64,000 nt of DNA from Streptomyces sp. NBC_01214 (lineage in GTDB: Bacteria > Actinomycetota > Actinomycetes > Streptomycetales > Streptomycetaceae): NCBI RefSeq assembly GCF_026340975.1, contig NZ_JAPEOS010000003.1, positions 1,116,001 through 1,180,000 of the forward strand. The letters are read 5' to 3'. Below, in pieces: positions 16,675 to 24,169 of the stretch (within the stretch, counting starts at the first letter, position 1; every line of letters begins with the position of its first letter). The notes under the pieces are model-generated. The model did no database searches, had not been told where the DNA came from, and saw only the letters and a program-made list of their open reading frames with translations. Made by a program: the position numbers and the translations under genes.

Positions 16675-19600
16675 ATGGGCCTCATGCAGGACCCGGGGAG
16701 ACCGCGGCGGGAAGAGATCGCCGTCGTGGGGATGGCGTGCCGCTTCCCTGGAGCACGCGATGTGAACCAGTACTGGCGGCTCCTGACGGCCCCACAGGCA
16801 CAGTTCGGGGCGATCCCGGACTCGCGGTGGCGCACCGCGGCCTTCACGAGCGACGACTTCCGTGACACCTCGTCGGCGTACACGAACACCATGGCGCTCC
16901 TGCCGGACGTGGGCCACTTCGACGCGGCCCACTACGGCATCCCGCCGCGGCGGGCCCGGGCGATGGACCCCCAGGCCCGGTTGTTGATCGACCTCGCCCG
17001 CGAGGCCATCCAGGACGCGGGGTGGGAGGCCGACGGCTTCGACCGCGAGGAGACCTCGGTGATCACGGCACTCACCGAGAGCGGCTACCGCGAGCTCAGC
17101 ACCATGCGGATCCGGATGCGCCAGCTGGCCGGGGGCGAGTTCGGCGCGCGCCTCGCCCACCCTCGCCCGCTGGAGGCGGTCCGGGCCGTCGACGGACTCA
17201 ACGGCACCTCGGTGGCCGGGCTCCTGCTCAACATGGGCCCCAACACCATCAGTTCGGTCTTCGACCTGCACGGCGAGAGCTACGCCCTGGACTCGGCCTG
17301 CTCAGGCGGACTCATGGCCGTGGCCAACGCCGTGCACGCACTGCGCGCGGGCCGCACCCGCATCGCCCTGGCGGGCGGTGCCCAACTGGTGCTCGCCCCC
17401 GACCTGCTGGTCGGGCTGTGCCGGATCGGAGCCATCTCGCGCAGCGGCCGCTGCCTGCCCTTCGGCGCGCAGGCCGACGGCTTCGTCCTGGGCGAGGGAG
17501 CCGGGGTGCTGGTGCTGCGGCCCCTGACCGACGCCCTGGCGGCGGGCGACCGGGTCTACGCCGTGATCCGCGGCGTGGGAACGGCCAACGACGGGACCGT
17601 GCAGGGCGGTATGCACCCCCAGGCGGCCGGTCAGCTCCGCACACTGCGCCGGGCCTACCGGGACGCGGGCCTCGCCCCGGACGCGGTGGGCTACCTGGAG
17701 GCGCACGGCACCGGAACCACCGTCGGCGACCCCGTCGAACTCGGCGTGCTGCGCGAGCTGCGCGGTGAGCGCGCCGAACCCGCCTACCTCGGCGCCGTGA
17801 AGGCGGTGGTCGGTCACTCGCTGAACTCCGCGGGGATCGCCGGGCTCATCAAGTCGGTCCTGGCGGTCCAGCGGGGCGTGATACCCCCGCAGCCGGAGTG
17901 CGACCTGGCCGACCCCTCCGGGCTCGACGCCGCTCGGCTGACCGTGGCGACGACCCCGACACCGTGGCCGGACCGCGCGGGTCCGCGCCGGGCGGGGGTG
18001 AGCGCCTTCGGCTTCGGCGGTACCGGTGTCCACCTGGTGGTGGAGGAGTGCACCACGGCCCCGGCCGGCCCGGCGGCGCCCGCGCCACGAGACGACGGAC
18101 CGTACGTACTGGCCCTCAGCGCGCGCGACCGGGACGGACTGGCCCGCTACGCCCGGGAGCTCGCCGATACCCTCGCCGAGGACCGGCCCCCGCTGGCCGC
18201 GGTGGCGGACACCCTCGCCCGTCGCACGCCCCTCGCACAGCACCTCACCCTGGTGGCCCGGGACGCCGCCGACGCCACCGCCAAGCTGAGGGCGGTGGCC
18301 GACGGCGTCGCGGCGGGTCGAACGGAGGGGCTCGCGGACCCGGGGGCCACCGGTACCGTGCCCCGGCAGCCCGGGACGGTGCGGACGCCTCCGTGCACCT
18401 TGCCGCCGAGCCCGCTGGCCCCGCGCCGCCACTGGGTCGTGGACGACTCGGCGCGCGAACTCCCGGATCCGGCCGAGGCGGCATCCGCGGCATCCGCGGC
18501 ACCCGCGGCACCCGCCGCACCCGCCGCACCCGCCGTGTCCCTCGTGCTCGAAGAGGTCTCGCGGACCGGTGTCATCCCGCTCTCCGAGCTGAGCGGGCAC
18601 CTGACCCTGGTGGCCGATCTCGGGTTCGACTCCCTGATGCTGCAGGAGCTCGCCGTCAACATCGCCAAGCGGATACCGGGCTTCCGGGACGAGGAGCTGT
18701 TCTCGCCCGAGCTCACCGTCGGCCGGTTGATCGAACTCGTGGATCCGCACGCCGATCCGCACGCCGATCCCGACCGCACGCGGACGCCGGCGCCCGCCGG
18801 ACCCGGCCCGCAGCAGGAGCGCGCGGCACGGGGCGCCGGGACGGCCCTCATCGACGCGTTCCCGGAAGTCGCAGAGTTCGAGCGGCGCCTCGGAGAGATC
18901 ACCGGTAGCGGCGCCGCCAACCCATACTTCCGGATCCACGAGGGCAACGTCCGCGACACGACCGTCATCGGGGGCCGCACCCTGCTGTCCTTCGGCAGCT
19001 ACAACTACCTCGGGCTCTCCGGCCATCCCGCGGTCGACGAAGCCGTGCACCGGGCGGTGGACCGGTACGGCACCTCGGTCTCCGCGAGCCGCGTGCTCTC
19101 CGGCGAACGGGACTTGACCGTACGGCTGGAGCGGGCACTGGCGGAGTTCCTCGGCGTGGGCGACTGCCTGACCCTGGTGAGCGGCCACGCCACGAACGTC
19201 ACCGCGATAGGCCACCTCGTCGGCCCCGAAGACCTGGTGGTGCACGACGCGCTCGCCCACGACAGCATCCTCCAGGGCTGCGCCCTGTCCGGTGCGGCGC
19301 GACGCCCCTTCGCCCACAACGACATGGGGCAGCTGGAGCACGTCCTGCGGCTCAACAGGTCCAGGTTCCGGCGGGTGCTGATCGCCGTCGAGGGCGCCTA
19401 CAGCATGGACGGCGACCTCGTCGACCTGCCCGCCGTGATCGAGCTGAAGAAGCGCTACGGAGCCCTGCTCATGGTCGACGAGGCCCACAGCATCGGCACC
19501 GTCGGCGAACGCGGCCGGGGGGTGGGCGAGTTCTTCGGCGTCGACCGGTCCGACGTGGACCTGTGGATGGGCACCCTCTCCAAGGCCTTCGCCAGCTGCG

Positions 19601-20043
19601 GCGGATACCTCGGCGGTTCGGCCCGGACGGTGCGCTGGCTGCGCCACACGCTCCCCGGATTCGTCTACAGCGTCGGCCTGACTCCGCCCAACGCGGCCGC
19701 GGCGCTGGCCGCCACCGAGCTGCTCACCGCGCAGCCGCAGCGCGTGCGTGCGCTCAGGCGGAACTCCGAGCTCTTCCTCCGGCTCGCCGTCGGGGCCGGT
19801 CTGGCGACGGGCACCAGCGCCGGCACGCCCATCGTGCCGTGCATCCTCGGCGACTCGGCGAGGACCCTGCGCGTCGCGGACCAACTGTTCACCCGGGGCG
19901 TCGTCGCGGACCCGATCTTCCACCCCGTGGTGGAGGAGGGGCTGTCGAGACTGCGGTTCTTCATCACCAGCGAACACCACGAGGACGACATCGGACGGGC
20001 CGTGTCGATCCTGGCCGAGGAAGTGGCGACCGCGGGGCGATAA
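16675..20043 (+). CDS. KS-ACP-alpha-oxoamine synthase fusion (mini polyketide synthase)
   Basis: This protein of about 1122 residues has three recognisable parts. A ketosynthase spans residues about 5-445, with the triad Cys209 (DSACSGG), His344 (EAHGTGTT) and His381 (VVGHS). A post-KS linker resembling the KS-AT adaptor (LALSARDRDGLARYA) follows, but no acyltransferase. After an Ala/Pro repeat comes an acyl carrier protein with Ser653 in LGFDSLML. The last part, about 745-1120, is a PLP-dependent alpha-oxoamine synthase with VDEAHS and the PLP lysine Lys970 in TLSKAFASCGG. The expected reaction is decarboxylative joining of the ACP-bound acyl chain to an amino acid. The ATG at 16675 has AGGA five bases before it; a GTG at 16648 is the alternative. 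The AT must come from elsewhere. Confidence 0.88.
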   Translation: MGLMQDPGRPRREEIAVVGMACRFPGARDVNQYWRLLTAPQAQFGAIPDSRWRTAAFTSDDFRDTSSAYTNTMALLPDVGHFDAAHYGIPPRRARAMDPQARLLIDLAREAIQDAGWEADGFDREETSVITALTESGYRELSTMRIRMRQLAGGEFGARLAHPRPLEAVRAVDGLNGTSVAGLLLNMGPNTISSVFDLHGESYALDSACSGGLMAVANAVHALRAGRTRIALAGGAQLVLAPDLLVGLCRIGAISRSGRCLPFGAQADGFVLGEGAGVLVLRPLTDALAAGDRVYAVIRGVGTANDGTVQGGMHPQAAGQLRTLRRAYRDAGLAPDAVGYLEAHGTGTTVGDPVELGVLRELRGERAEPAYLGAVKAVVGHSLNSAGIAGLIKSVLAVQRGVIPPQPECDLADPSGLDAARLTVATTPTPWPDRAGPRRAGVSAFGFGGTGVHLVVEECTTAPAGPAAPAPRDDGPYVLALSARDRDGLARYARELADTLAEDRPPLAAVADTLARRTPLAQHLTLVARDAADATAKLRAVADGVAAGRTEGLADPGATGTVPRQPGTVRTPPCTLPPSPLAPRRHWVVDDSARELPDPAEAASAASAAPAAPAAPAAPAVSLVLEEVSRTGVIPLSELSGHLTLVADLGFDSLMLQELAVNIAKRIPGFRDEELFSPELTVGRLIELVDPHADPHADPDRTRTPAPAGPGPQQERAARGAGTALIDAFPEVAEFERRLGEITGSGAANPYFRIHEGNVRDTTVIGGRTLLSFGSYNYLGLSGHPAVDEAVHRAVDRYGTSVSASRVLSGERDLTVRLERALAEFLGVGDCLTLVSGHATNVTAIGHLVGPEDLVVHDALAHDSILQGCALSGAARRPFAHNDMGQLEHVLRLNRSRFRRVLIAVEGAYSMDGDLVDLPAVIELKKRYGALLMVDEAHSIGTVGERGRGVGEFFGVDRSDVDLWMGTLSKAFASCGGYLGGSARTVRWLRHTLPGFVYSVGLTPPNAAAALAATELLTAQPQRVRALRRNSELFLRLAVGAGLATGTSAGTPIVPCILGDSARTLRVADQLFTRGVVADPIFHPVVEEGLSRLRFFITSEHHEDDIGRAVSILAEEVATAGR

Positions 20044-20053
20044 GAGATCCATC

Positions 20054-20632
20054 TCAGATCAGGGTGCGTTCGATGCGGCTCAACGTGGCGCTCTTGGCGG
20101 GGTTGCCGTCCTCGCCCGACGCCGCGGCCGCGGCCGCCGCGTGGTGCTGCCCGGCGTCGCCGATCCGCTGGGACAGGAGGTAGGCGATGATCTCCGCCTC
20201 CTGCTCCTGGACGTCGTCGTAGGTCGCCCGCAGGAGCATGTCGCGCACGAGTTGGGGATCGAGGTTGGGGAAGAGGAGGCGCGCGGCCGCCTCGTCCAGC
20301 CCGCCTGCCCCGCGATGGCAGCAGATGATGTGGCCCAGCTCGTGCAAGATGATGTGCTCCTGATGCGCGCCGGTGGTGTTGGCGTCGTAGAAGATGAGGT
20401 CCTCGTCGCGAGCGGCCACCCACATGCCGCACGGATGCGACGAGGGCATCTGCATCGGAACCAGCGTGATCGGACGGTCGCGCACCTCGCCGAGGTGGCG
20501 GCAGAGTTCGGCCACGTCGGTCGCCGCCGGCAGATCGAGTTCGGCGATCCGCTGCGCGCCCGCCTTCCGGAGCTTCTTGAGCCGGCTGCGGCGCTCGTGG
20601 TCGGCCGCCCGCTCCTTGCGGGCGCCCTTCAT
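20054..20632 (-). CDS. ImmA/IrrE family metallo-endopeptidase
   Basis: This 192-residue protein carries the zinc-protease HExxH motif in ILHELGHIICCH (about residues 96-107) with downstream acidic residues (EQEAEIIAYLL) that can supply the third ligand. ImmA-type proteases cleave a partner XRE repressor in several mobile-element and stress systems. The upstream gene is an XRE regulator whose stop overlaps this start as ATGA, so the two are translationally coupled and probably functional partners. It converges on the KS-ACP-AOS gene with ten bases between the stop codons. Cleavage of the partner is inferred only. Confidence 0.9.
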   Translation of the reverse strand: MKGARKERAADHERRSRLKKLRKAGAQRIAELDLPAATDVAELCRHLGEVRDRPITLVPMQMPSSHPCGMWVAARDEDLIFYDANTTGAHQEHIILHELGHIICCHRGAGGLDEAAARLLFPNLDPQLVRDMLLRATYDDVQEQEAEIIAYLLSQRIGDAGQHHAAAAAAASGEDGNPAKSATLSRIERTLI

Positions 20633-21093
20633 CCCGACTCGGAGGGGTCGGCCACCGGCGGCAGGCCCTGCATCTGCCGGTACTGGTCCATGATGGCCGT
20701 GATGGCCTGGAGGTTCTCCTTCTTCATCCCGGCCGCCCGCATCGCCACGGCGCGCACCCCGGACTGGCGCAGCGCCTCGATGGCGGCGAGTTCGCCGAGC
20801 ACGGACTCGGCGACCTTGTCGTCGAAGAAGTAGGCGACCGAGACCCCGAAGAAACGGGCCAGGGCGGAGAGCAGGTCCGGTGACGGGTTGGAGCGCTTAC
20901 CCGTGCGCAGCTGCGACAGGTAGACGCCCCCGACCTTGAGTTCGGGATTGACCCGCTTCAACTCGTCCGCGACCTCGGCGTTGGTCCAGTGCTTGCCCTT
21001 GGGACGGACCGTTCGGAAGAGGTCGTCGAGGCGCATCGCGAGCAGGGGGCGCTCCCCACTCCCGTTCTCGGTGTCGTTCTCGGTCCCGGTCAT
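20629..21093 (-). CDS. XRE-type helix-turn-helix regulator
   Basis: This 154-residue protein has an HTH_3-like domain in the first 90 residues (NAEVADELKRVNPELKVGGVYLSQLRTGKR, then PDLLSALARFFGV in the second half), followed by a helical tail that may dimerise. The ATG at 21093 is preceded by GGGAGGA. It is followed at once by an ImmA-type protease gene, which suggests the protease inactivates it. Two related TAGCnnnCAGCTA sites lie within 130 bases upstream and are good candidates for its own operator. Confidence 0.9.
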   Translation of the reverse strand: MTGTENDTENGSGERPLLAMRLDDLFRTVRPKGKHWTNAEVADELKRVNPELKVGGVYLSQLRTGKRSNPSPDLLSALARFFGVSVAYFFDDKVAESVLGELAAIEALRQSGVRAVAMRAAGMKKENLQAITAIMDQYRQMQGLPPVADPSESG

Positions 21094-21123
21094 GGTGAAC
21101 CATCCTCCCGTCGCCCCTCGGAA

Positions 21124-21219
21124 TAGCCCTCAGCTACACGCAAGTTTCACAGATTAGCGGTCAGTTGACAATTGGCCAGGACTCGGCGAACGTGGGGTTC
21201 GGCCGATAGCTGGCAGCTA
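21124..21219. promoter_or_regulatory. Two TAGCnnnCAGCTA sites upstream of the XRE gene
   Basis: TAGCCCTCAGCTA (21124-21136) and TAGCTGGCAGCTA (21207-21219, a perfect odd palindrome) share the pattern TAGCnnnCAGCTA and are 83 bases apart. Each is next to one arm of a CGCAAGTT (21139-21146) / AACTTGCG (21219-21226) inverted repeat. The pair flanks the probable promoter of the XRE-ImmA operon. Confidence 0.6.
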
Positions 21220-21263
21220 ACTTGCGCTCACGGGGGACGCACGTTGGGCGCCGGTGATATCGG

Positions 21264-21298
21264 ACTGGCCCGGCCCTCGGGGGATGGGCCGGGCCAGT
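21264..21298. terminator. Hairpin, 13-bp perfect stem
   Basis: ACTGGCCCGGCCC and its complement pair with a nine-base loop. It is the second of two consecutive hairpins after the DUF6545-like gene, and it separates that gene from the XRE promoter. Confidence 0.7.
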
Positions 21299-21348
21299 AC
21301 GGGCGGGAGCAACCCGTCCGTCCGCCGCGAAAGCGGGGAAACGGGATA

Positions 21349-21384
21349 CCCGCCCGGTTTGACGGGGGATGCAAACCGGGCGGG
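21349..21384 (-). terminator. Hairpin terminator of the DUF6545-like gene
   Basis: CCCGCCCGGTTTG (21349-21361) and its exact complement (21372-21384) form a 13-bp stem with a ten-base loop, five bases past the stop codon of the membrane protein gene. Confidence 0.75.
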
Positions 21385-21389
21385 AGTTC

Positions 21390-22541
21390 TCAACTCGCCT
21401 TGTCGAGCTTACTGTAGGCGGCTGCCACTTGGGTGAGCCATGCCAGCTCTGCCGCGAAGTTGTTCGTATCGCGGTCGTCGAAGTCGCCGGCGTCCTTGTT
21501 GTTCAGGGGCACCGTGCGGGTCAGTTTTGCCTGCAAGGCGCGCTTGATCTGTGCAGCTTCGGTGAAGGCTTGCCGCGATTCCGCGCTCACTTCCTTGGCC
21601 GGATCGCGACCCTCGTCGGCGGTGCGGTCGATGTACGGACGCAAGTCCCGCCACCCGTCCCGTATTTCGACGACCCGGCGGTGAAGGCGGTAGTCGAGGT
21701 CGGACACCGAGGCGCCGGGCGGCTCCAGGGCGATGTCCGGGGAGGACTCGTACAGGTCCCGCCAGAGCGGGTACAGCGCCCGGTACGACCGGTACGTGCG
21801 GGCCCATTCCCACAGCCGCGTCGCCGCCGGGCCCCAGCAGGAGTTGGTCAGGCTGATCGAGAGCATGACGATGCCCGCGGCGCTGAAGACCGACGCGGCG
21901 ACCTTCCAGGCGCCGATGTCGACCCCGGCCGCCGCCGTGAGGATGTTGACCGTCCTGGCCAGGCAGTAGAGGAACAGGACCACCGCGGTGACCGAGAGCA
22001 GCCGCAGCGCCTGGCGCAGCGAGGCGTTGTCGGTCATCCGCGCGTACGGCCCGCACTGGAGGTAGATCGTGACGCACGGGATCGCCTGGGAGACGATGAA
22101 CGCCAGGAGGTAGGTGAGCAGCAGCGGTTCGCTGGTGCCGTCGAAGTCCGAGGCCGGCCGGCCGGTGCCGTCGGCGAGGAAGAAGAGGGCCGTCAGCAGC
22201 ACGTCGAGCGCGATGCCGGTGATCACCCAGTAGCGGGTCTTGCGTACGGCCTCCTCGTCCGCGGCGGCCCACCGCAGCAGGATGATCTGGGCGCTGACGC
22301 AGAAGGCGACCGCCGACAAGTGCATGAGGAGGACGGCGAGGTTGCCGACTCCCAGGAGGGGCGCGCCCCCCATGGCCAGGGCGCCCATGGTGAAGGTGAG
22401 GCACTGGAGCAGCAGCGTGGCGATCAGCGTGCGGTAGGCGCCGTCCTTCCAGCTGCGCCGCGCCTGGCACAGCCGGTAGACGAGCGCCGCGTACGACGAG
22501 AGCGCCGCTATGACGAAGCAGAGGGTTCTGGTGGTGTTCAC
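21390..22541 (-). CDS. DUF6545 / MAB_1171c-like putative transporter membrane protein
   Basis: This 383-residue protein has about seven hydrophobic segments in its first 240 residues, then a soluble C-terminal region (WEWARTYRSYRALYPLWRDLYES and onward) ending with LAWLTQVAAAYSKLDKAS. I recognise the layout as the MAB_1171c / DUF6545 family, common in Streptomyces and mycobacteria and often next to XRE regulators; its function is not established. The GTG at 22541 lies 40 bases after the TetR stop, so the two are probably one operon. Two hairpins follow the gene. Confidence 0.75.
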   Translation of the reverse strand: MNTTRTLCFVIAALSSYAALVYRLCQARRSWKDGAYRTLIATLLLQCLTFTMGALAMGGAPLLGVGNLAVLLMHLSAVAFCVSAQIILLRWAAADEEAVRKTRYWVITGIALDVLLTALFFLADGTGRPASDFDGTSEPLLLTYLLAFIVSQAIPCVTIYLQCGPYARMTDNASLRQALRLLSVTAVVLFLYCLARTVNILTAAAGVDIGAWKVAASVFSAAGIVMLSISLTNSCWGPAATRLWEWARTYRSYRALYPLWRDLYESSPDIALEPPGASVSDLDYRLHRRVVEIRDGWRDLRPYIDRTADEGRDPAKEVSAESRQAFTEAAQIKRALQAKLTRTVPLNNKDAGDFDDRDTNNFAAELAWLTQVAAAYSKLDKAS

Positions 22542-22581
22542 GTCCTGGTTTTCTGCCGGTGCCGCGCGGGCGACGGACGGG

Positions 22582-23322
22582 TCAGTCGGTGCTCTCGGCC
22601 AGGGGGACCACGAGGCCGATGCTCTCGGCCGACACGGCGATGGCGTAGTCGAAGAACGCGGCCTCGTCCCGGACGCTGTCGTGGGTACGGCTGAAGACCT
22701 GGAACACCAGGAGGCCGATCAGAGTGCTCCACAGGACGATGCCGCGTTCGACGACGTCCGAGAACGGGGCCCCGGGCGCACCGCCGAAGAGCTGCACGGC
22801 CTCCGGCAGGAGCAGCGGCGGGCCGGGCACCGCCCGTCGGGGCGGGGTGAGTTCACCGGCCTCCAGCGCGGAGCGCACGATGCCGGCGAGGACCGCGGGG
22901 GTGCGCGAGGCCGACGGGACCGTGTCCTGCGGGGCGTGGTAGCCGGGCACGGGCGAGCCGTAGATCAAGGTGAACTCGGCCGGGTTGTCGAAGGACCACT
23001 GCCGCAACGCGCGGGTGACCGCGAGGAGCCGTGCGCCCCCGGACCCACCGGCCGCCGCGGCCGCCGCGGCGGCCGCGTCGGCCCGCTCCATCGCCTCGCC
23101 GGACGCGTCGTAGGCGTCGATGACCAGTGCGGTCAGTAGGTCGTCGCGGTGCGCGAAGGTGGTTTCGACATCGGCGACGGGAAGGCCGCCGTCGCGCGCC
23201 ACGGCCTCGAGGGACAGCCCGGCGGCGCCCAGCTTCACCAGCTGCTGACGCGCGATGTCCTTGATCATCACCGCCCGCGCGATGTCGTCGTCCTCGGTCG
23301 AACTGATTGCGGAAACATCCAT
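22582..23322 (-). CDS. TetR/AcrR family regulator with WHG-type C-terminal domain
   Basis: This 246-residue regulator has an N-terminal TetR helix-turn-helix (IARQQLVKLGAAGLSLEAVARDGGLPVADVETTF, residues about 22-60) and a C-terminal WHG-like ligand domain. A run of eight to ten Ala residues with Gly (around residue 85) is encoded by a GCC/GCG-rich repeat near 23050-23080. It is upstream of the multi-pass membrane protein gene and is likely to control it. The promoter is probably in the 127-base gap after the DUF2993 gene. Confidence 0.88.
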   Translation of the reverse strand: MDVSAISSTEDDDIARAVMIKDIARQQLVKLGAAGLSLEAVARDGGLPVADVETTFAHRDDLLTALVIDAYDASGEAMERADAAAAAAAAAGGSGGARLLAVTRALRQWSFDNPAEFTLIYGSPVPGYHAPQDTVPSASRTPAVLAGIVRSALEAGELTPPRRAVPGPPLLLPEAVQLFGGAPGAPFSDVVERGIVLWSTLIGLLVFQVFSRTHDSVRDEAAFFDYAIAVSAESIGLVVPLAESTD

Positions 23323-23449
23323 GCCGGAACCGTACCCGCCGGCAACTGCGGCCGTGCGTACGGTTTTTCGAACGCCCTGGTCATGTGCTGTGATCCGGCC
23401 ATCGGGCGGGTGCGGAACGTTCCGGGCGAATGCGGTCGAGCGGTGGGTG

Positions 23450-24169
23450 TCAGCGGTCGGGCAGGGTGCTCGGGCCGCCGGTCAACGCGACGTGCAGGCC
23501 GTCCGCCCGGACCTCGGCGGAGGTGGCGGCGAGCCCGAGCGGATACTCCTTCGGCGCGCCCGACTGGGGGCCGAAGCCGCCGGCACCGATCCCGAGCCGG
23601 TCGGTGGGGACAGAGCGGCCGAACAGGGTGAGCCCGTCCACGGCGAGGGTGACCTTGCCGTCCGCGAGTACGGGACGCAGCGTCAGCCGCCCGAGGCCGC
23701 CCGGGCCGACGTCCGCCCGGATCGTCCCCGCCGCCGGATCGGGGGTGACCGCGGCCACGGCCACGGACGGTACGGCGCCGCGGATCGCGGCGGCGAGGGA
23801 CTGCGGGGAGACCGTCACGTCCGCGTGGGTGCCGCCGACCGTGGTCGTCCCGCCGAGGCGGACGTCGTCCAGCCGGGCCCGGACGCGGACGTGGGAGAGC
23901 CGCCCCACCCGGGCGTCGTCGCTGCTGATGTCGAGCCGGGGGATGCCCTCGTGCGCCAGGTCCCACAGGGCCCAGCCGCCGGCGATGCCGACCGCCACGT
24001 CGTCACCGAGGCCCGGAGCCGCTTGCGCGACACGGTCGTGGATGTGGTGGCGGACCGTGTACTCGGCCGCGCCGGTGGCGCCGACGGCCAGCAGGACCAC
24101 GGCGACCGTGACCGTGAGGACGGGACGGCGGCGCACGGCGGCCCGGGTCCTCGTCAGGTGGTGCTTCAT
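23450..24169 (-). CDS. DUF2993 (LmeA-like) membrane-anchored lipid-domain protein
   Basis: This 239-residue protein has an N-terminal transmembrane segment (VLTVTVAVVLLAVGATGAAEY) followed by an extracytoplasmic DUF2993 domain, with RLSHVRVRARLDDVRLGG typical of the family. In mycobacteria the LmeA member binds phosphatidylinositol lipids and helps mannan formation. The ATG at 24169 overlaps the MMPL stop codon as ATGA, so it is coupled to the exporter. Such pairs are probably involved in envelope lipid handling; for this gene that is inferred. Confidence 0.82.
   Translation of the reverse strand: MKHHLTRTRAAVRRRPVLTVTVAVVLLAVGATGAAEYTVRHHIHDRVAQAAPGLGDDVAVGIAGGWALWDLAHEGIPRLDISSDDARVGRLSHVRVRARLDDVRLGGTTTVGGTHADVTVSPQSLAAAIRGAVPSVAVAAVTPDPAAGTIRADVGPGGLGRLTLRPVLADGKVTLAVDGLTLFGRSVPTDRLGIGAGGFGPQSGAPKEYPLGLAATSAEVRADGLHVALTGGPSTLPDR

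Noticed and set aside
17302..20052. Open frame of 916 codons antisense to the KS-ACP-AOS gene
   Set aside because: A codon-bias shadow: the sense strand carries all catalytic motifs.
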